A stretch of DNA of 9,444 bases from Flavobacteriaceae bacterium (GTDB lineage Bacteria; Bacteroidota; Bacteroidia; Flavobacteriales; Flavobacteriaceae): contig CANHBE010000091.1 of NCBI GenBank assembly GCA_947458575.1, positions 1 to 9,444 on the forward strand, written 5' to 3'. Numbering within the stretch: position 1 is the first letter of the stretch; each line of letters starts with the position of its first letter. Made by a program: the position numbers and the translations under genes. Positions 1 to 6,208 of the stretch are shown one piece after another. The notes beneath the pieces were generated by a model. That model was not told the origin of the DNA. It was given only the letters and a program-made list of their open reading frames with translations, and made no database searches.

Positions 1-368
1 AGCAGTGATGCTATGGTTGTTTTGCCATTTGTTCCTGTGACACCAACCAATTGGAGTTCTGAAGAAGGGTTTCCGAAATAATTTGCTGCGATAAAAGCAA
101 GTGCTTTGTTGGTATCTTTGACCTGGATGTAAGTAATACCCGGAGCAATCTCATCCGGAAAAGTGTCACATACGATTGCCACCGCTCCTTGCTCGATTGC
201 CTTTTTGATAAAATCATGTCCATTTGACTGTATTCCTCGAATGGCCACAAAAAGGTCATTTGATCCGATCTTTCTGGAATCGAAGTCGACGGAATGAACA
301 GGAATATCGGTCGAGCCAATTACCGCCTCGATACTAACTTTGTACACTATTTCTCGTAAGGCAATCAC
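1..368 (-). CDS. murE: UDP-N-acetylmuramoyl-tripeptide synthetase MurE, N-terminal part (cut by window edge)
   Basis: MurE adds the third residue (meso-diaminopimelate in most Gram-negatives) to UDP-MurNAc-L-Ala-D-Glu in the cytoplasm, a step of peptidoglycan precursor synthesis. The frame is open from the left edge and gives 122 residues. The N-terminal Mur ligase domain is visible (for example HSVDFDSRKIGSNDLF at 25-40), followed by the ATP-binding P-loop TGTNGKT at 111-117. The catalytic and C-terminal domains lie outside the window. The likely start is GTG at 366-368. It forms a GTGA overlap with the ftsI stop, and it places MIALREIVYKVS where flavobacterial MurE proteins begin (recalled as M-x-x-L-K-D-I-L-Y-K-V-S). 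No in-frame ATG lies between this GTG and the upstream TGA. Last visible gene of the dcw operon. Family identity is secure; amino-acid specificity cannot be judged here. Confidence 0.93.
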   Translation of the reverse strand, partial: MIALREIVYKVSIEAVIGSTDIPVHSVDFDSRKIGSNDLFVAIRGIQSNGHDFIKKAIEQGAVAIVCDTFPDEIAPGITYIQVKDTNKALAFIAANYFGNPSSELQLVGVTGTNGKTTIASL

Positions 369-2389
369 GATAATTCAAGTATTATGGTTGATTTTTTATT
401 AAAAGTTTGTCCGGGTTGGATTGACTGGGATTTAACTTTCCCAGATCCTTTTACTTTAATGTTTAACCCAAGATTTCCAAGCAGTGCAGCAGCATCCATC
501 CCGGACATTCCTTTCACATTTGGCATGTATTGTTGTTTTTTCTGTGCTTTATCGTAATAACTCACATAGTTTTTTTCTTGAATTGGACTTTTCTTATTCA
601 AGTCTTTTATTTCATTTGTAGATGGCGCATCGGTAAATATTTTTTGCGCAATTCTCTTAAACACAGGTCCAGCAACATCTGCCCCGTAGTAATTATTATT
701 AGCTGTATTCGGTTCGTGTACTACAACTATGCAAGAATACTTTGGTTCTTCGGCAGGAAAATAGCCAACAAAAGTTGAAATGTAGTGTTTTTCGACACCA
801 CCGTTTTTCCCATAATTTGCTTGTGCCGTGCCGGTTTTTCCCGCCATTGAAAAATCTTTAGAGTACAGTTTTTCACCAGTGCCTCTAATTACCACATTTT
901 TGAGAACCGCTTGCAACTTCGCTAAAGTCTCTTTAGAACAAACCTTTGGATTGATCACTTCTGTATTGAACTTCTTGACTGTTTTATTCCATTCCTTGAT
1001 CTCGGATACAAACTTTGGCTTTACCATTACTCCGTTGTTTGCAACCGAATTATAGAAGGTCAATGTTTGTAAAGGCGTAATTGTAACTCCGTATCCAAAT
1101 GCCATCCACGGCAATGATATGGCGCTCCACTTTTTGTCGCCCGGCTGCGGAATGAACGGAATGCCCTCTCCTTTAATTGGCAAACCAATAGGTTTATCAA
1201 GGCCAAAATCAACCAAGTGATTGATGAACTTCTCGGGCTCGTTTTTGTAACTGTTGTACACAGCTTGCACAAGCACCGTATTTGAAGAAACTTCAAAACC
1301 TTTGGCGAGAGAAATTCTGCCATAGCCTCCTTCACGCGAGTCACGTACTTTCTTACCGGAATACAAAATCGTACCTCCGTAGCTATCGAAGACAGTACTA
1401 GTATCGACCTTCTTATCTTCTAACAATGCCATCAAATCTGCTAATTTGTATGTAGAACCGGGTTCGTGAGCCTCCATAATGGCATAGTTGGTCGTTTCGA
1501 AATAGGTGCTATCGACTTTTTTACTTTGACTTTCAGGATTCTTACCTAGGTTTGAAATAGCTTTGATCGCACCAGTTTTTGTCTCCATAACTACAACACA
1601 ACCGTGGTCAGCGTTATAAGCCTTTAGTTGTCGTAGAAGAGCATGGTGAGCTATGTCTTGAATATAAACATCAATAGTAGATATCACATCATACCCGTCT
1701 TGTGGATCAACTTCATTAACATCTCTGATTGGCTTCCATTGGCCTTTAGCTATTTTCTGCTTGAGCACTTTACCGTCCTTGCCATTAAGGTATTTTCGAA
1801 ATGCCCATTCGATACCTTTTCCATCTTTTTGACCGTCAGGTGTTACTCGTTCATAACCTATGGTTCTCTCTGCTATTTTTCCGATTGGATGCTCTCGAAC
1901 GGTTTTCTGCTCGGTGATAATTCCACCTTTGTAAGCTCCTAAGTTGAATAATGGAAAACTTTTTATCTTCATGTATTCGGTATAGCTGAGATCACGAGCC
2001 AAAAGAAAGTAACGATTGTTGTTGGCTCTGGCTTTTCGCAAATCAGAGTAAATGGTGCTTGCAGGCTTTTTCAACAAAATGCTGAGGGAATCCGAAAGTG
2101 ATTTGACATTCTTATTAAAATCGTCACTTTTGGGAGCGACTGCATCAAAACGCACCGTGTACTTGGGAATCGAGGTTGCTAAAAGACTGCCGTCTGCAGA
2201 GTATACGTTTCCTTTATTGGCAGGAATAACAAAATTGCGAACTGTTCTTTCCTTTGCTAATTTTCGATAGTAATCGCCTTCGACCCATTGAATATTGGTT
2301 AATTTGACAGTAATTGCAATTGCCATGAGGAACATCGCAAAAGCAACCAGATACATACGATACGATATATATTTATCTTCTACTGCCAT
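365..2389 (-). CDS. ftsI: Septal peptidoglycan transpeptidase FtsI (PBP3-like class B PBP) with C-terminal PASTA domain
   Basis: This class B penicillin-binding protein cross-links peptidoglycan at the division septum, in the periplasm, anchored in the inner membrane. The 674 residues show one membrane segment at about 12-31, a PBP dimerisation domain at about 50-230, and a transpeptidase domain at about 260-585. All three active-site motifs are present: S312-T-Y-K315 (Ser312 nucleophile), S368-S-N370 and K518-T-G520. A PASTA domain follows at about 620-674 (MPNVKGMSGMDAAALL...). PASTA domains are typical of Bacteroidota FtsI and of Gram-positive PBPs and SpoVD, and are absent from E. coli FtsI. 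The start overlaps the end of the ftsL-like gene by 10 bases, and the stop overlaps the murE start, so translation is probably coupled. The gene is intact. Confidence 0.95.
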   Translation of the reverse strand: MAVEDKYISYRMYLVAFAMFLMAIAITVKLTNIQWVEGDYYRKLAKERTVRNFVIPANKGNVYSADGSLLATSIPKYTVRFDAVAPKSDDFNKNVKSLSDSLSILLKKPASTIYSDLRKARANNNRYFLLARDLSYTEYMKIKSFPLFNLGAYKGGIITEQKTVREHPIGKIAERTIGYERVTPDGQKDGKGIEWAFRKYLNGKDGKVLKQKIAKGQWKPIRDVNEVDPQDGYDVISTIDVYIQDIAHHALLRQLKAYNADHGCVVVMETKTGAIKAISNLGKNPESQSKKVDSTYFETTNYAIMEAHEPGSTYKLADLMALLEDKKVDTSTVFDSYGGTILYSGKKVRDSREGGYGRISLAKGFEVSSNTVLVQAVYNSYKNEPEKFINHLVDFGLDKPIGLPIKGEGIPFIPQPGDKKWSAISLPWMAFGYGVTITPLQTLTFYNSVANNGVMVKPKFVSEIKEWNKTVKKFNTEVINPKVCSKETLAKLQAVLKNVVIRGTGEKLYSKDFSMAGKTGTAQANYGKNGGVEKHYISTFVGYFPAEEPKYSCIVVVHEPNTANNNYYGADVAGPVFKRIAQKIFTDAPSTNEIKDLNKKSPIQEKNYVSYYDKAQKKQQYMPNVKGMSGMDAAALLGNLGLNIKVKGSGKVKSQSIQPGQTFNKKSTIILELS

Positions 2390-2733
2390 ATTTTCTTGAA
2401 GAAACTTTTCTCCTCCTCTTTCTTTACTTTTATTTTTGTTGGTGGAACCGAGGCAGGATATATCTGTTTTGCCTCCATTTTCTCGGACACAGATGATTCC
2501 ATTCTAAGCTGCATCAATTCTGAGCGACGATCTACAAATTCGGATCGCAATTCTTTTACCTCATTTGTTAGCGCAACAATTTTAAAAACCTTTTGCTCGT
2601 ATCGTTGTGTATTTGCAATCATGATAATTGCAAGGGCGATCAAAAAGACAATAAACCGCCAGTTCTTTGTGGCATTTGCTTCTTCATTAATTAGGAACCG
2701 TGCCTTTAAAATGCTGTATACACCGTTTCTCAT
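2380..2733 (-). CDS. ftsL: FtsL-like cell division protein (Bacteroidota type)
   Basis: This is a small bitopic membrane protein of 117 residues. It has a basic, polar cytoplasmic N-terminus (1-25), one membrane segment at about 26-41 (WRFIVFLIALAIIMIA), and a periplasmic stretch at about 45-85 rich in heptad-like leucine, valine and charged residues, as in the coiled coil of FtsL. A lysine-rich tail ends in SFFKKIWQ. In other bacteria FtsL with FtsB and FtsQ links early and late divisome proteins and activates FtsWI. Sequence similarity to E. coli FtsL is low. The call rests on topology and on its slot between rsmH and ftsI, which is the ftsL position in dcw clusters. It starts 2 bases after the rsmH stop and overlaps ftsI by 10 bases. 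Confidence 0.85.
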   Translation of the reverse strand: MRNGVYSILKARFLINEEANATKNWRFIVFLIALAIIMIANTQRYEQKVFKIVALTNEVKELRSEFVDRRSELMQLRMESSVSEKMEAKQIYPASVPPTKIKVKKEEEKSFFKKIWQ

Positions 2734-2735
2734 AT

Positions 2736-3632
2736 TTACAACTTCTCTGCTATCCTTAGCTTTGCGCTCCTAGCTCTATTGTTGGTTTTGATTTCAAATT
2801 CATCAGGTACAATCAACTTACCAATCACTTTGAAAGGAACGTTATAGTTTCCGTATAGATCTCTTTCAGGTTCTCCTTCAAACATGCCGTTCTTCAGGTA
2901 TCTTTTTACCAACCTATCTTCTAATGAGTGGTATGATATCACGCTCAATCTTCCGCCTACCTTCAAAATATCAAGTGCTTGTTCTAGAAATTCTCTTAGC
3001 ACTTCCATTTCTTGATTGACTTCAATTCGGATGGCTTGATAGATCTGAGCTAATATTTTATTGCTCTTGTGAGGTGGTAAAAACCGCTCTAAAGCAAATT
3101 TTAACTGTTCCGTATTTTTAATCGGCCGATGTTCTCTAGCTTCAATGATAACTCTAGCCAATGCCGGTGCGTTCTTTAGCTCGCCAAACTCGAGAAAAAT
3201 CCTCTTTAGATTCTCTGCATCATACTCATTGACCACGCCATAGGCACTAAGGGCATTCTTTCGACTCATTCTCATGTCCAGTTCTGCATCAAATCGAGTA
3301 GAGAATCCTCTTTCAGCGACATCAAATTGATGAGAAGAAACTCCCAAATCAGCGAGGATACCATCAACTTTTTGAACGCCATGAAATCTCAAAAACCGCT
3401 TGATATAGCGGAAGTTTTCATTAATCAACACAAATCGCTCGTCATCGATACTATTTGCCAGCGCATCTTCGTCTTGGTCAAATGCGAATAGTTTCCCATT
3501 TGAGCCCAACCTGCTTAAGATTTCCCGAGAATGACCTCCACCGCCGAATGTAACATCAACATAAACCCCATCCGGCTTGATATCTAAGCCGTCGACTGAA
3601 GATTTCAGCAATACCGGATTATGATACTCCAT
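2736..3632 (-). CDS. rsmH: 16S rRNA (cytosine-1402-N4)-methyltransferase RsmH (MraW)
   Basis: RsmH uses S-adenosylmethionine to methylate N4 of C1402 in the decoding centre of 16S rRNA. The 298-residue protein begins MEYHNPVLLK, the usual family N-terminus. Motifs are intact: the SAM-binding GGGGHS at 30-35, FDQDEDA at 51-57, DGILADLGVSSHQ at 90-102, the ELDMRM block at 117-122, NQE at 206-208, SYHSLEDR at 233-240, and the C-terminal RSAKLR at 288-293. Two further ATGs lie 6 and 9 bases upstream (3636-3638 and 3639-3641). I chose the ATG at 3630-3632 because it gives the family's standard start. The gene overlaps the mraZ end by 14 bases, which suggests coupled translation. Length is close to the usual 300 or so. 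Confidence 0.95.
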   Translation of the reverse strand: MEYHNPVLLKSSVDGLDIKPDGVYVDVTFGGGGHSREILSRLGSNGKLFAFDQDEDALANSIDDERFVLINENFRYIKRFLRFHGVQKVDGILADLGVSSHQFDVAERGFSTRFDAELDMRMSRKNALSAYGVVNEYDAENLKRIFLEFGELKNAPALARVIIEAREHRPIKNTEQLKFALERFLPPHKSNKILAQIYQAIRIEVNQEMEVLREFLEQALDILKVGGRLSVISYHSLEDRLVKRYLKNGMFEGEPERDLYGNYNVPFKVIGKLIVPDEFEIKTNNRARSAKLRIAEKL

Positions 3633-4092
3633 TATCATCATCGTTAATATTTCCCATTACATCCTCTGCTAAATCAGCAAAATCAACCACCGAATTATCT
3701 ATCGCTTTTTCATAAAGCTCTTTGTCCCAAATTTCAACAATGTTAACTGCCGAGGACAACACTACATCTTTGGAGATTTGAGAAAACACCACCAAGTCTC
3801 TAGGAATTAACAAGCGGCCAAGCGCATCAATCTCCACCACTTTAACGCCTGCTGTAAATCGCCGGATGAAATCGTTGTTCTTTTTGACAAAGCGATTGAG
3901 CTTGTTAATTTTTTGCATCATAAGGTTCCACTCACTCATCGGATATAACTCCAAACAAGGCTGAAATACAGAACGCTTCAAAACAAAGCCGTCTTGAAGT
4001 GCAGCAGAGAATTGCTTCTTCAAAGGAGCCGGAATCAGCAACCTCCCTTTAGCATCGACTTTGCATTCGTATGTCCCAACAATTGAATTCAA
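3619..4092 (-). CDS. mraZ: Transcriptional regulator MraZ, probable TTG start
   Basis: MraZ is a DNA-binding protein that forms a ring of subunits and represses its own dcw promoter by binding short direct repeats. The 157-residue protein has two SpoVT/AbrB-like swapped-hairpin repeats, each with the family signature: D13-A-K-G-R17 followed by LLIP, and D89-A-L-G-R93 followed by LLIP. The reading frame stays open upstream as far as a GTG at 4150-4152, but that codon is itself one of the putative operator boxes. The added residues would also not look like MraZ. TTG at 4090-4092 gives MNSIVGTYECKVDAKGR, which matches the flavobacterial MraZ start as I recall it (MNTIIGTYECKVDAKGR). No ATG is available near that point. 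First gene of the dcw operon; its end overlaps rsmH. Confidence 0.93.
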   Translation of the reverse strand: MNSIVGTYECKVDAKGRLLIPAPLKKQFSAALQDGFVLKRSVFQPCLELYPMSEWNLMMQKINKLNRFVKKNNDFIRRFTAGVKVVEIDALGRLLIPRDLVVFSQISKDVVLSSAVNIVEIWDKELYEKAIDNSVVDFADLAEDVMGNINDDDNGVS

Positions 4093-4118
4093 GAAAGTGG
4101 TTTTAAAATGTTTAGAGG

Positions 4119-4126
4119 CAAAAATA
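4119..4126 (-). promoter_or_regulatory. Candidate -7 box of the mraZ/dcw promoter
   Basis: The minus strand reads TATTTTTG here, which fits the Bacteroidota -7 consensus TAnnTTTG. It would put the transcript start about 20 bases upstream of the TTG start of mraZ. No clear TTG or TTTG element lies at the usual 17-23 base spacing; the nearest TTTG (4152-4155) is 25 bases away. The GTGG boxes overlap the expected -33 area. AT-rich DNA yields such boxes by chance. Confidence 0.45.
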
Positions 4127-4138
4127 TAAAAATATAAT

Positions 4139-4183
4139 CCACATTTTACCACAAAATACCACTTTGTTGATAAGTTTTACCAC
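4139..4183 (-). promoter_or_regulatory. Array of four GTGG boxes: probable MraZ operator
   Basis: On the minus (coding) strand, GTGG occurs at 4180-4183, 4159-4162, 4149-4152 and 4139-4142. The last three start exactly 10 bases apart, and the first lies 21 bases (about two helical turns) further upstream. Three copies extend to GTGGTA (GTGGTAAAAC, GTGGTATTTT, GTGGTAAAAT). MraZ is known to bind G-rich direct repeats with a 10-base period upstream of mraZ, for example TGGGN-N5 in E. coli. Position, phase and gene identity all fit autoregulation. The boxes sit where they would block the -33 region of the candidate promoter at 4119-4126. Confidence 0.75.
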
Positions 4184-4288
4184 ATTAGCCTTAAAAATTG
4201 ATGAACTTAATTCGTTTGCAAAAAAACTACCGTTTAATAGCCGATGATTTCAATTGAAATAATTGACATTTTTGATCAAGAAAAGTGA

Positions 4289-4303
4289 TCGGTGTAACAC
4301 TGA
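4289..4303. promoter_or_regulatory. 15-base dyad in the mraZ/hydrolase intergenic region
   Basis: The sequence TCGGTGTAACACTGA is a palindrome around a central A with one mismatched pair (G/T at its third position). It lies about 50 bases upstream of the candidate hydrolase -7 box and about 105 bases upstream of the MraZ boxes. It resembles an operator half-site pair, but no known regulator motif is recognised. The rest of the 4184-4389 gap is AT-rich with no further clear feature besides the hydrolase promoter. Confidence 0.3.
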
Positions 4304-4354
4304 CAAGTAATTTTTAAAAAAGTACTGCTTTCTTTCATTTCATGTATAAAATCC

Positions 4355-4362
4355 TATATTTG
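4355..4362 (+). promoter_or_regulatory. Candidate -7 box for the alpha/beta hydrolase gene
   Basis: TATATTTG is a perfect match to the Bacteroidota -7 consensus TAnnTTTG. Transcription would start near 4368, about 20 bases ahead of the ATG at 4390. The -33 region is only TTTC-like (around 4329-4337), so that element is weak. Position and match make this the best promoter candidate for the gene. Confidence 0.55.
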
Positions 4363-4389
4363 TCCGTGAAAAATATTTGAAGATAGACT

Positions 4390-5154
4390 ATGAATTCTAC
4401 CCTAAAAAAAGATGGTAAATACACTTACTTTGAGGCCGGAGAGGGAACTCCCATAGTTATTCTTCACGGCTTGATGGGTGGATTGAGCAATTTTGATGGT
4501 GTAGCGAACTACTTCCCTGCCCATGGCTATAAAGTAGTTATTCCGGAACTACCCATTTACACTCAGAATATTTTGAAAACAAACGTAAAAGCCTTCGCCA
4601 AATACGTAAAGGACTTCATCACCTACAAAAATTTCGACAGGGTAATCTTATTAGGTAATTCGCTCGGTGGACACATTGCGCTGTATCACACGAAGATGTA
4701 CCCGGAAAAAATGCTTGGATTAGTCATTACCGGCAGTTCAGGATTATATGAAAGTGCAATGGGTGACAGTTACCCTCGTCGAGGTGACTACGAATACATA
4801 CAAAAAAAGGCAGAAGCCGTTTTTTATGATCCGAAAATAGCAACGAAAGAGATTGTTGACGAAGTCTATTCGATGGCCAATGATCGAATTAAACTGATTA
4901 AAACATTGACGATCGCAAAAAGTGCAATTCGTCACAATATGGCCAAAGATTTACCAAAGATGCATGTGCCAACTTGCATTATTTGGGGTAAGAATGACAA
5001 TGTAACACCACCTGAAGTAGCGGAAGAATTTCATAAATTACTACCGCATTCCTCTCTATATTGGATCGATAAATGCGGCCATGCAGCCATGATGGAGCAT
5101 CCTGACGAATTTAACGTTTTGATGCACAATTGGCTTCGAGAACAAAAGTTGTAA
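4390..5154 (+). CDS. Alpha/beta hydrolase fold protein, substrate unknown
   Basis: This is a 254-residue cytoplasmic alpha/beta hydrolase with no signal peptide. The oxyanion-hole loop HGLMGG is at 26-31 and the nucleophile elbow G89-N-S91-L-G-G at 89-94. The likely acid is Asp203 in GKNDNVTPP, and the catalytic histidine is His231 in CGHAAMMEHP. The triad is complete, so the enzyme should be active. A short helical lid is expected at about 120-185. The order of motifs resembles the family of meta-cleavage-product hydrolases, esterases and BioH-like enzymes, but nothing fixes the substrate. It is transcribed divergently from mraZ and followed by a terminator-like hairpin, so it is probably a single-gene unit. 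From memory it is a regular neighbour of mraZ and engB in flavobacteria. That suggests a housekeeping role, though this is only inference. Confidence 0.9.
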   Translation: MNSTLKKDGKYTYFEAGEGTPIVILHGLMGGLSNFDGVANYFPAHGYKVVIPELPIYTQNILKTNVKAFAKYVKDFITYKNFDRVILLGNSLGGHIALYHTKMYPEKMLGLVITGSSGLYESAMGDSYPRRGDYEYIQKKAEAVFYDPKIATKEIVDEVYSMANDRIKLIKTLTIAKSAIRHNMAKDLPKMHVPTCIIWGKNDNVTPPEVAEEFHKLLPHSSLYWIDKCGHAAMMEHPDEFNVLMHNWLREQKL

Positions 5155-5167
5155 TTTAACTACACCT

Positions 5168-5209
5168 GAGGCAGATTTCTTATGCCTCTTGGTTTTCTTC
5201 AGTTTTATT
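5168..5209 (+). terminator. Probable intrinsic terminator after the hydrolase gene
   Basis: GAGGCA (5168-5173) pairs with TGCCTC (5183-5188) across a 9-base loop, 14 bases after the hydrolase stop. A T-rich stretch (TTGGTTTTCTTCAGTTTTATTT region) follows. The 6-base stem is short but two-thirds G/C, and the T run is interrupted, so termination may be partial. The hairpin contains the ATG at 5182 that could be mistaken for the engB start. Confidence 0.6.
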
Positions 5210-5217
5210 TACCTTTG
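5189..5217 (+). promoter_or_regulatory. Bacteroidota-type promoter of engB
   Basis: TTG at 5189-5191, an 18-base spacer and TACCTTTG at 5210-5217 match the consensus TTG-N17-23-TAnnTTTG in both elements and in spacing. Transcription would start near 5224, about 12 bases before the ATG at 5236. The -33 element begins on the base directly after the terminator stem, so the T-rich tail of the terminator doubles as promoter spacer. Confidence 0.72.
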
Positions 5218-5235
5218 GCAAAATTGAGATCCATC

Positions 5236-5856
5236 ATGAAGATAACCTCAGCAGAATTTGTAATCAGCAATTCCGAAGTTTCAAAATGTCCGAAAGACCT
5301 TTTGCCTGAATACGCTTTTATTGGTCGTTCCAACGTTGGGAAATCGTCTTTGATCAATATGCTAACGAATCACAAAAATCTGGCAAAAACCTCTGGAAAA
5401 CCAGGAAAGACGCAGTTGATTAATCACTTCAAAATCAACAACAACTGGTACTTGGTAGATCTTCCCGGCTATGGTTATGCCAAAGTATCAAAGAAAACAA
5501 AATCTGTTTTTCAACAATTTATAACAGACTATTTTGAAAAGCGAGAGCAGTTGGTTTGTGGATTTGTTCTAATTGACATTAGACATGAAGCTCAAAAAAT
5601 CGATTTGGAATTTATGGCTTTCATGGGAGAAAGCGAAATACCGTTTTGCATCATTTTTACCAAATCGGACAAGATTGGAAGATCTAAAGTAAACGCTCAA
5701 ATCTCTGCTTATACGCAGCAAATGTTACAAAACAATTGGACAGAAATGCCTCCGTATTTTGTTACATCTTCTACAGAAAACACCGGGAAAGAAGAATTAC
5801 TTGCTTACATTGATGAAATCAATCAGCAACTTTTCAGGAATCAGCAGGAATTCTAA
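5236..5856 (+). CDS. engB: Ribosome biogenesis GTPase EngB (YihA/YsxC)
   Basis: EngB is a TrmE-Era-EngA-EngB-Septin family GTPase that acts in assembly of the large ribosomal subunit and is essential in many bacteria. The 206-residue protein has all the G motifs: G1 GRSNVGKS at 30-37, the switch region TSGKPGKTQ at 52-60, G3 DLPG at 75-78 (DLPGYGYA), G4 TKSD at 142-145, and G5 near TSST at 177-180. Length is typical for the family. The frame is open back to an ATG at 5182, but that codon lies inside the upstream terminator hairpin and ahead of the promoter. MKITSAEF is also the natural family start, so I use the ATG at 5236. It converges on gldC with a 19-base gap. There I see only a weak stem (5842-5848 with 5862-5868, including G-T pairs). 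Confidence 0.95.
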   Translation: MKITSAEFVISNSEVSKCPKDLLPEYAFIGRSNVGKSSLINMLTNHKNLAKTSGKPGKTQLINHFKINNNWYLVDLPGYGYAKVSKKTKSVFQQFITDYFEKREQLVCGFVLIDIRHEAQKIDLEFMAFMGESEIPFCIIFTKSDKIGRSKVNAQISAYTQQMLQNNWTEMPPYFVTSSTENTGKEELLAYIDEINQQLFRNQQEF

Positions 5857-5875
5857 AAATCTTTGCTGTTCTTAC

Positions 5876-6208
5876 TTATTTCAGTTCCATTTTTTCAGCG
5901 AAATAATCACAAAAATCTTTCATAGTGGCGGCCATTTTCTCATCACCTGTTGCTCGGTTGAAAGTTTCAGACATAGCCACCAATGTTTGATGAAAAAACA
6001 ATTTCATTTCATCGACGGGCATTTCTTTGGTCCACAGATCAATTCGCAGCGTTTCCTTGACTTTACTGTCCCAGATGGAGAGCATCATTGCTTTTGCTTC
6101 TTCGGCTTCAACACCGCCATCTTGTGCGGTCCAAGTTAGTTTTTCCGGAACCCTATTCTCATCCAATTCGACAAGGAATTTAATTTCAGAAGTCATTGCT
6201 TTTGCCAT
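5876..6208 (-). CDS. gldC: Gliding motility protein GldC
   Basis: This is a small protein of 110 residues with no signal peptide or membrane segment, so probably cytoplasmic. It closely resembles flavobacterial GldC as I recall it: LDENRVPEKLTWTAQDGG near the start, then SIWDSKVKETLRIDLWTK, MPVDEMK, FFHQTLVAMSETFNRAT and MKDFCDYFAEK. In Flavobacterium johnsoniae gldC is co-transcribed with gldB. Its loss reduces but does not abolish gliding; the molecular role is unknown. Its ATG overlaps the gldB stop by one base (TAATG), so the two are translationally coupled. The gene is the last of this short operon and converges on engB. Confidence 0.93.
   Translation of the reverse strand: MAKAMTSEIKFLVELDENRVPEKLTWTAQDGGVEAEEAKAMMLSIWDSKVKETLRIDLWTKEMPVDEMKLFFHQTLVAMSETFNRATGDEKMAATMKDFCDYFAEKMELK

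Noticed and set aside
11..319. Minus-strand open frame of 102 codons beginning MARPIFLF
   Set aside because: It runs within murE in another frame. The MurE frame shows the Mur domain and the P-loop TGTNGKT, and this one shows no family pattern.
2396..2773. Plus-strand open frame of 125 codons opposite ftsL and the rsmH end
   Set aside because: Antisense to two well-supported genes. Its hydrophobic stretches mirror the opposite strand and it shows no recognised motif.
3073..3082. Isolated GTGGTAAAA inside rsmH as another MraZ box
   Set aside because: A single copy within a coding sequence, with no neighbour at 10-base spacing; probably chance.
4093..4152. Upstream extension of mraZ to the GTG at 4150-4152
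   Set aside because: It would add 20 non-MraZ residues, and its start codon is one of the GTGG boxes. The homology begins at TTG 4092.
5182..5235. Extension of engB to the ATG at 5182
   Set aside because: The ATG lies in the loop and stem of the terminator hairpin and upstream of a good promoter. The added residues are not EngB-like.
5842..5868. Weak stem CAGCA/TGCTG between engB and gldC as a bidirectional terminator
   Set aside because: Only five Watson-Crick pairs plus two G-T pairs, a 13-base loop and no T run of note on either strand.
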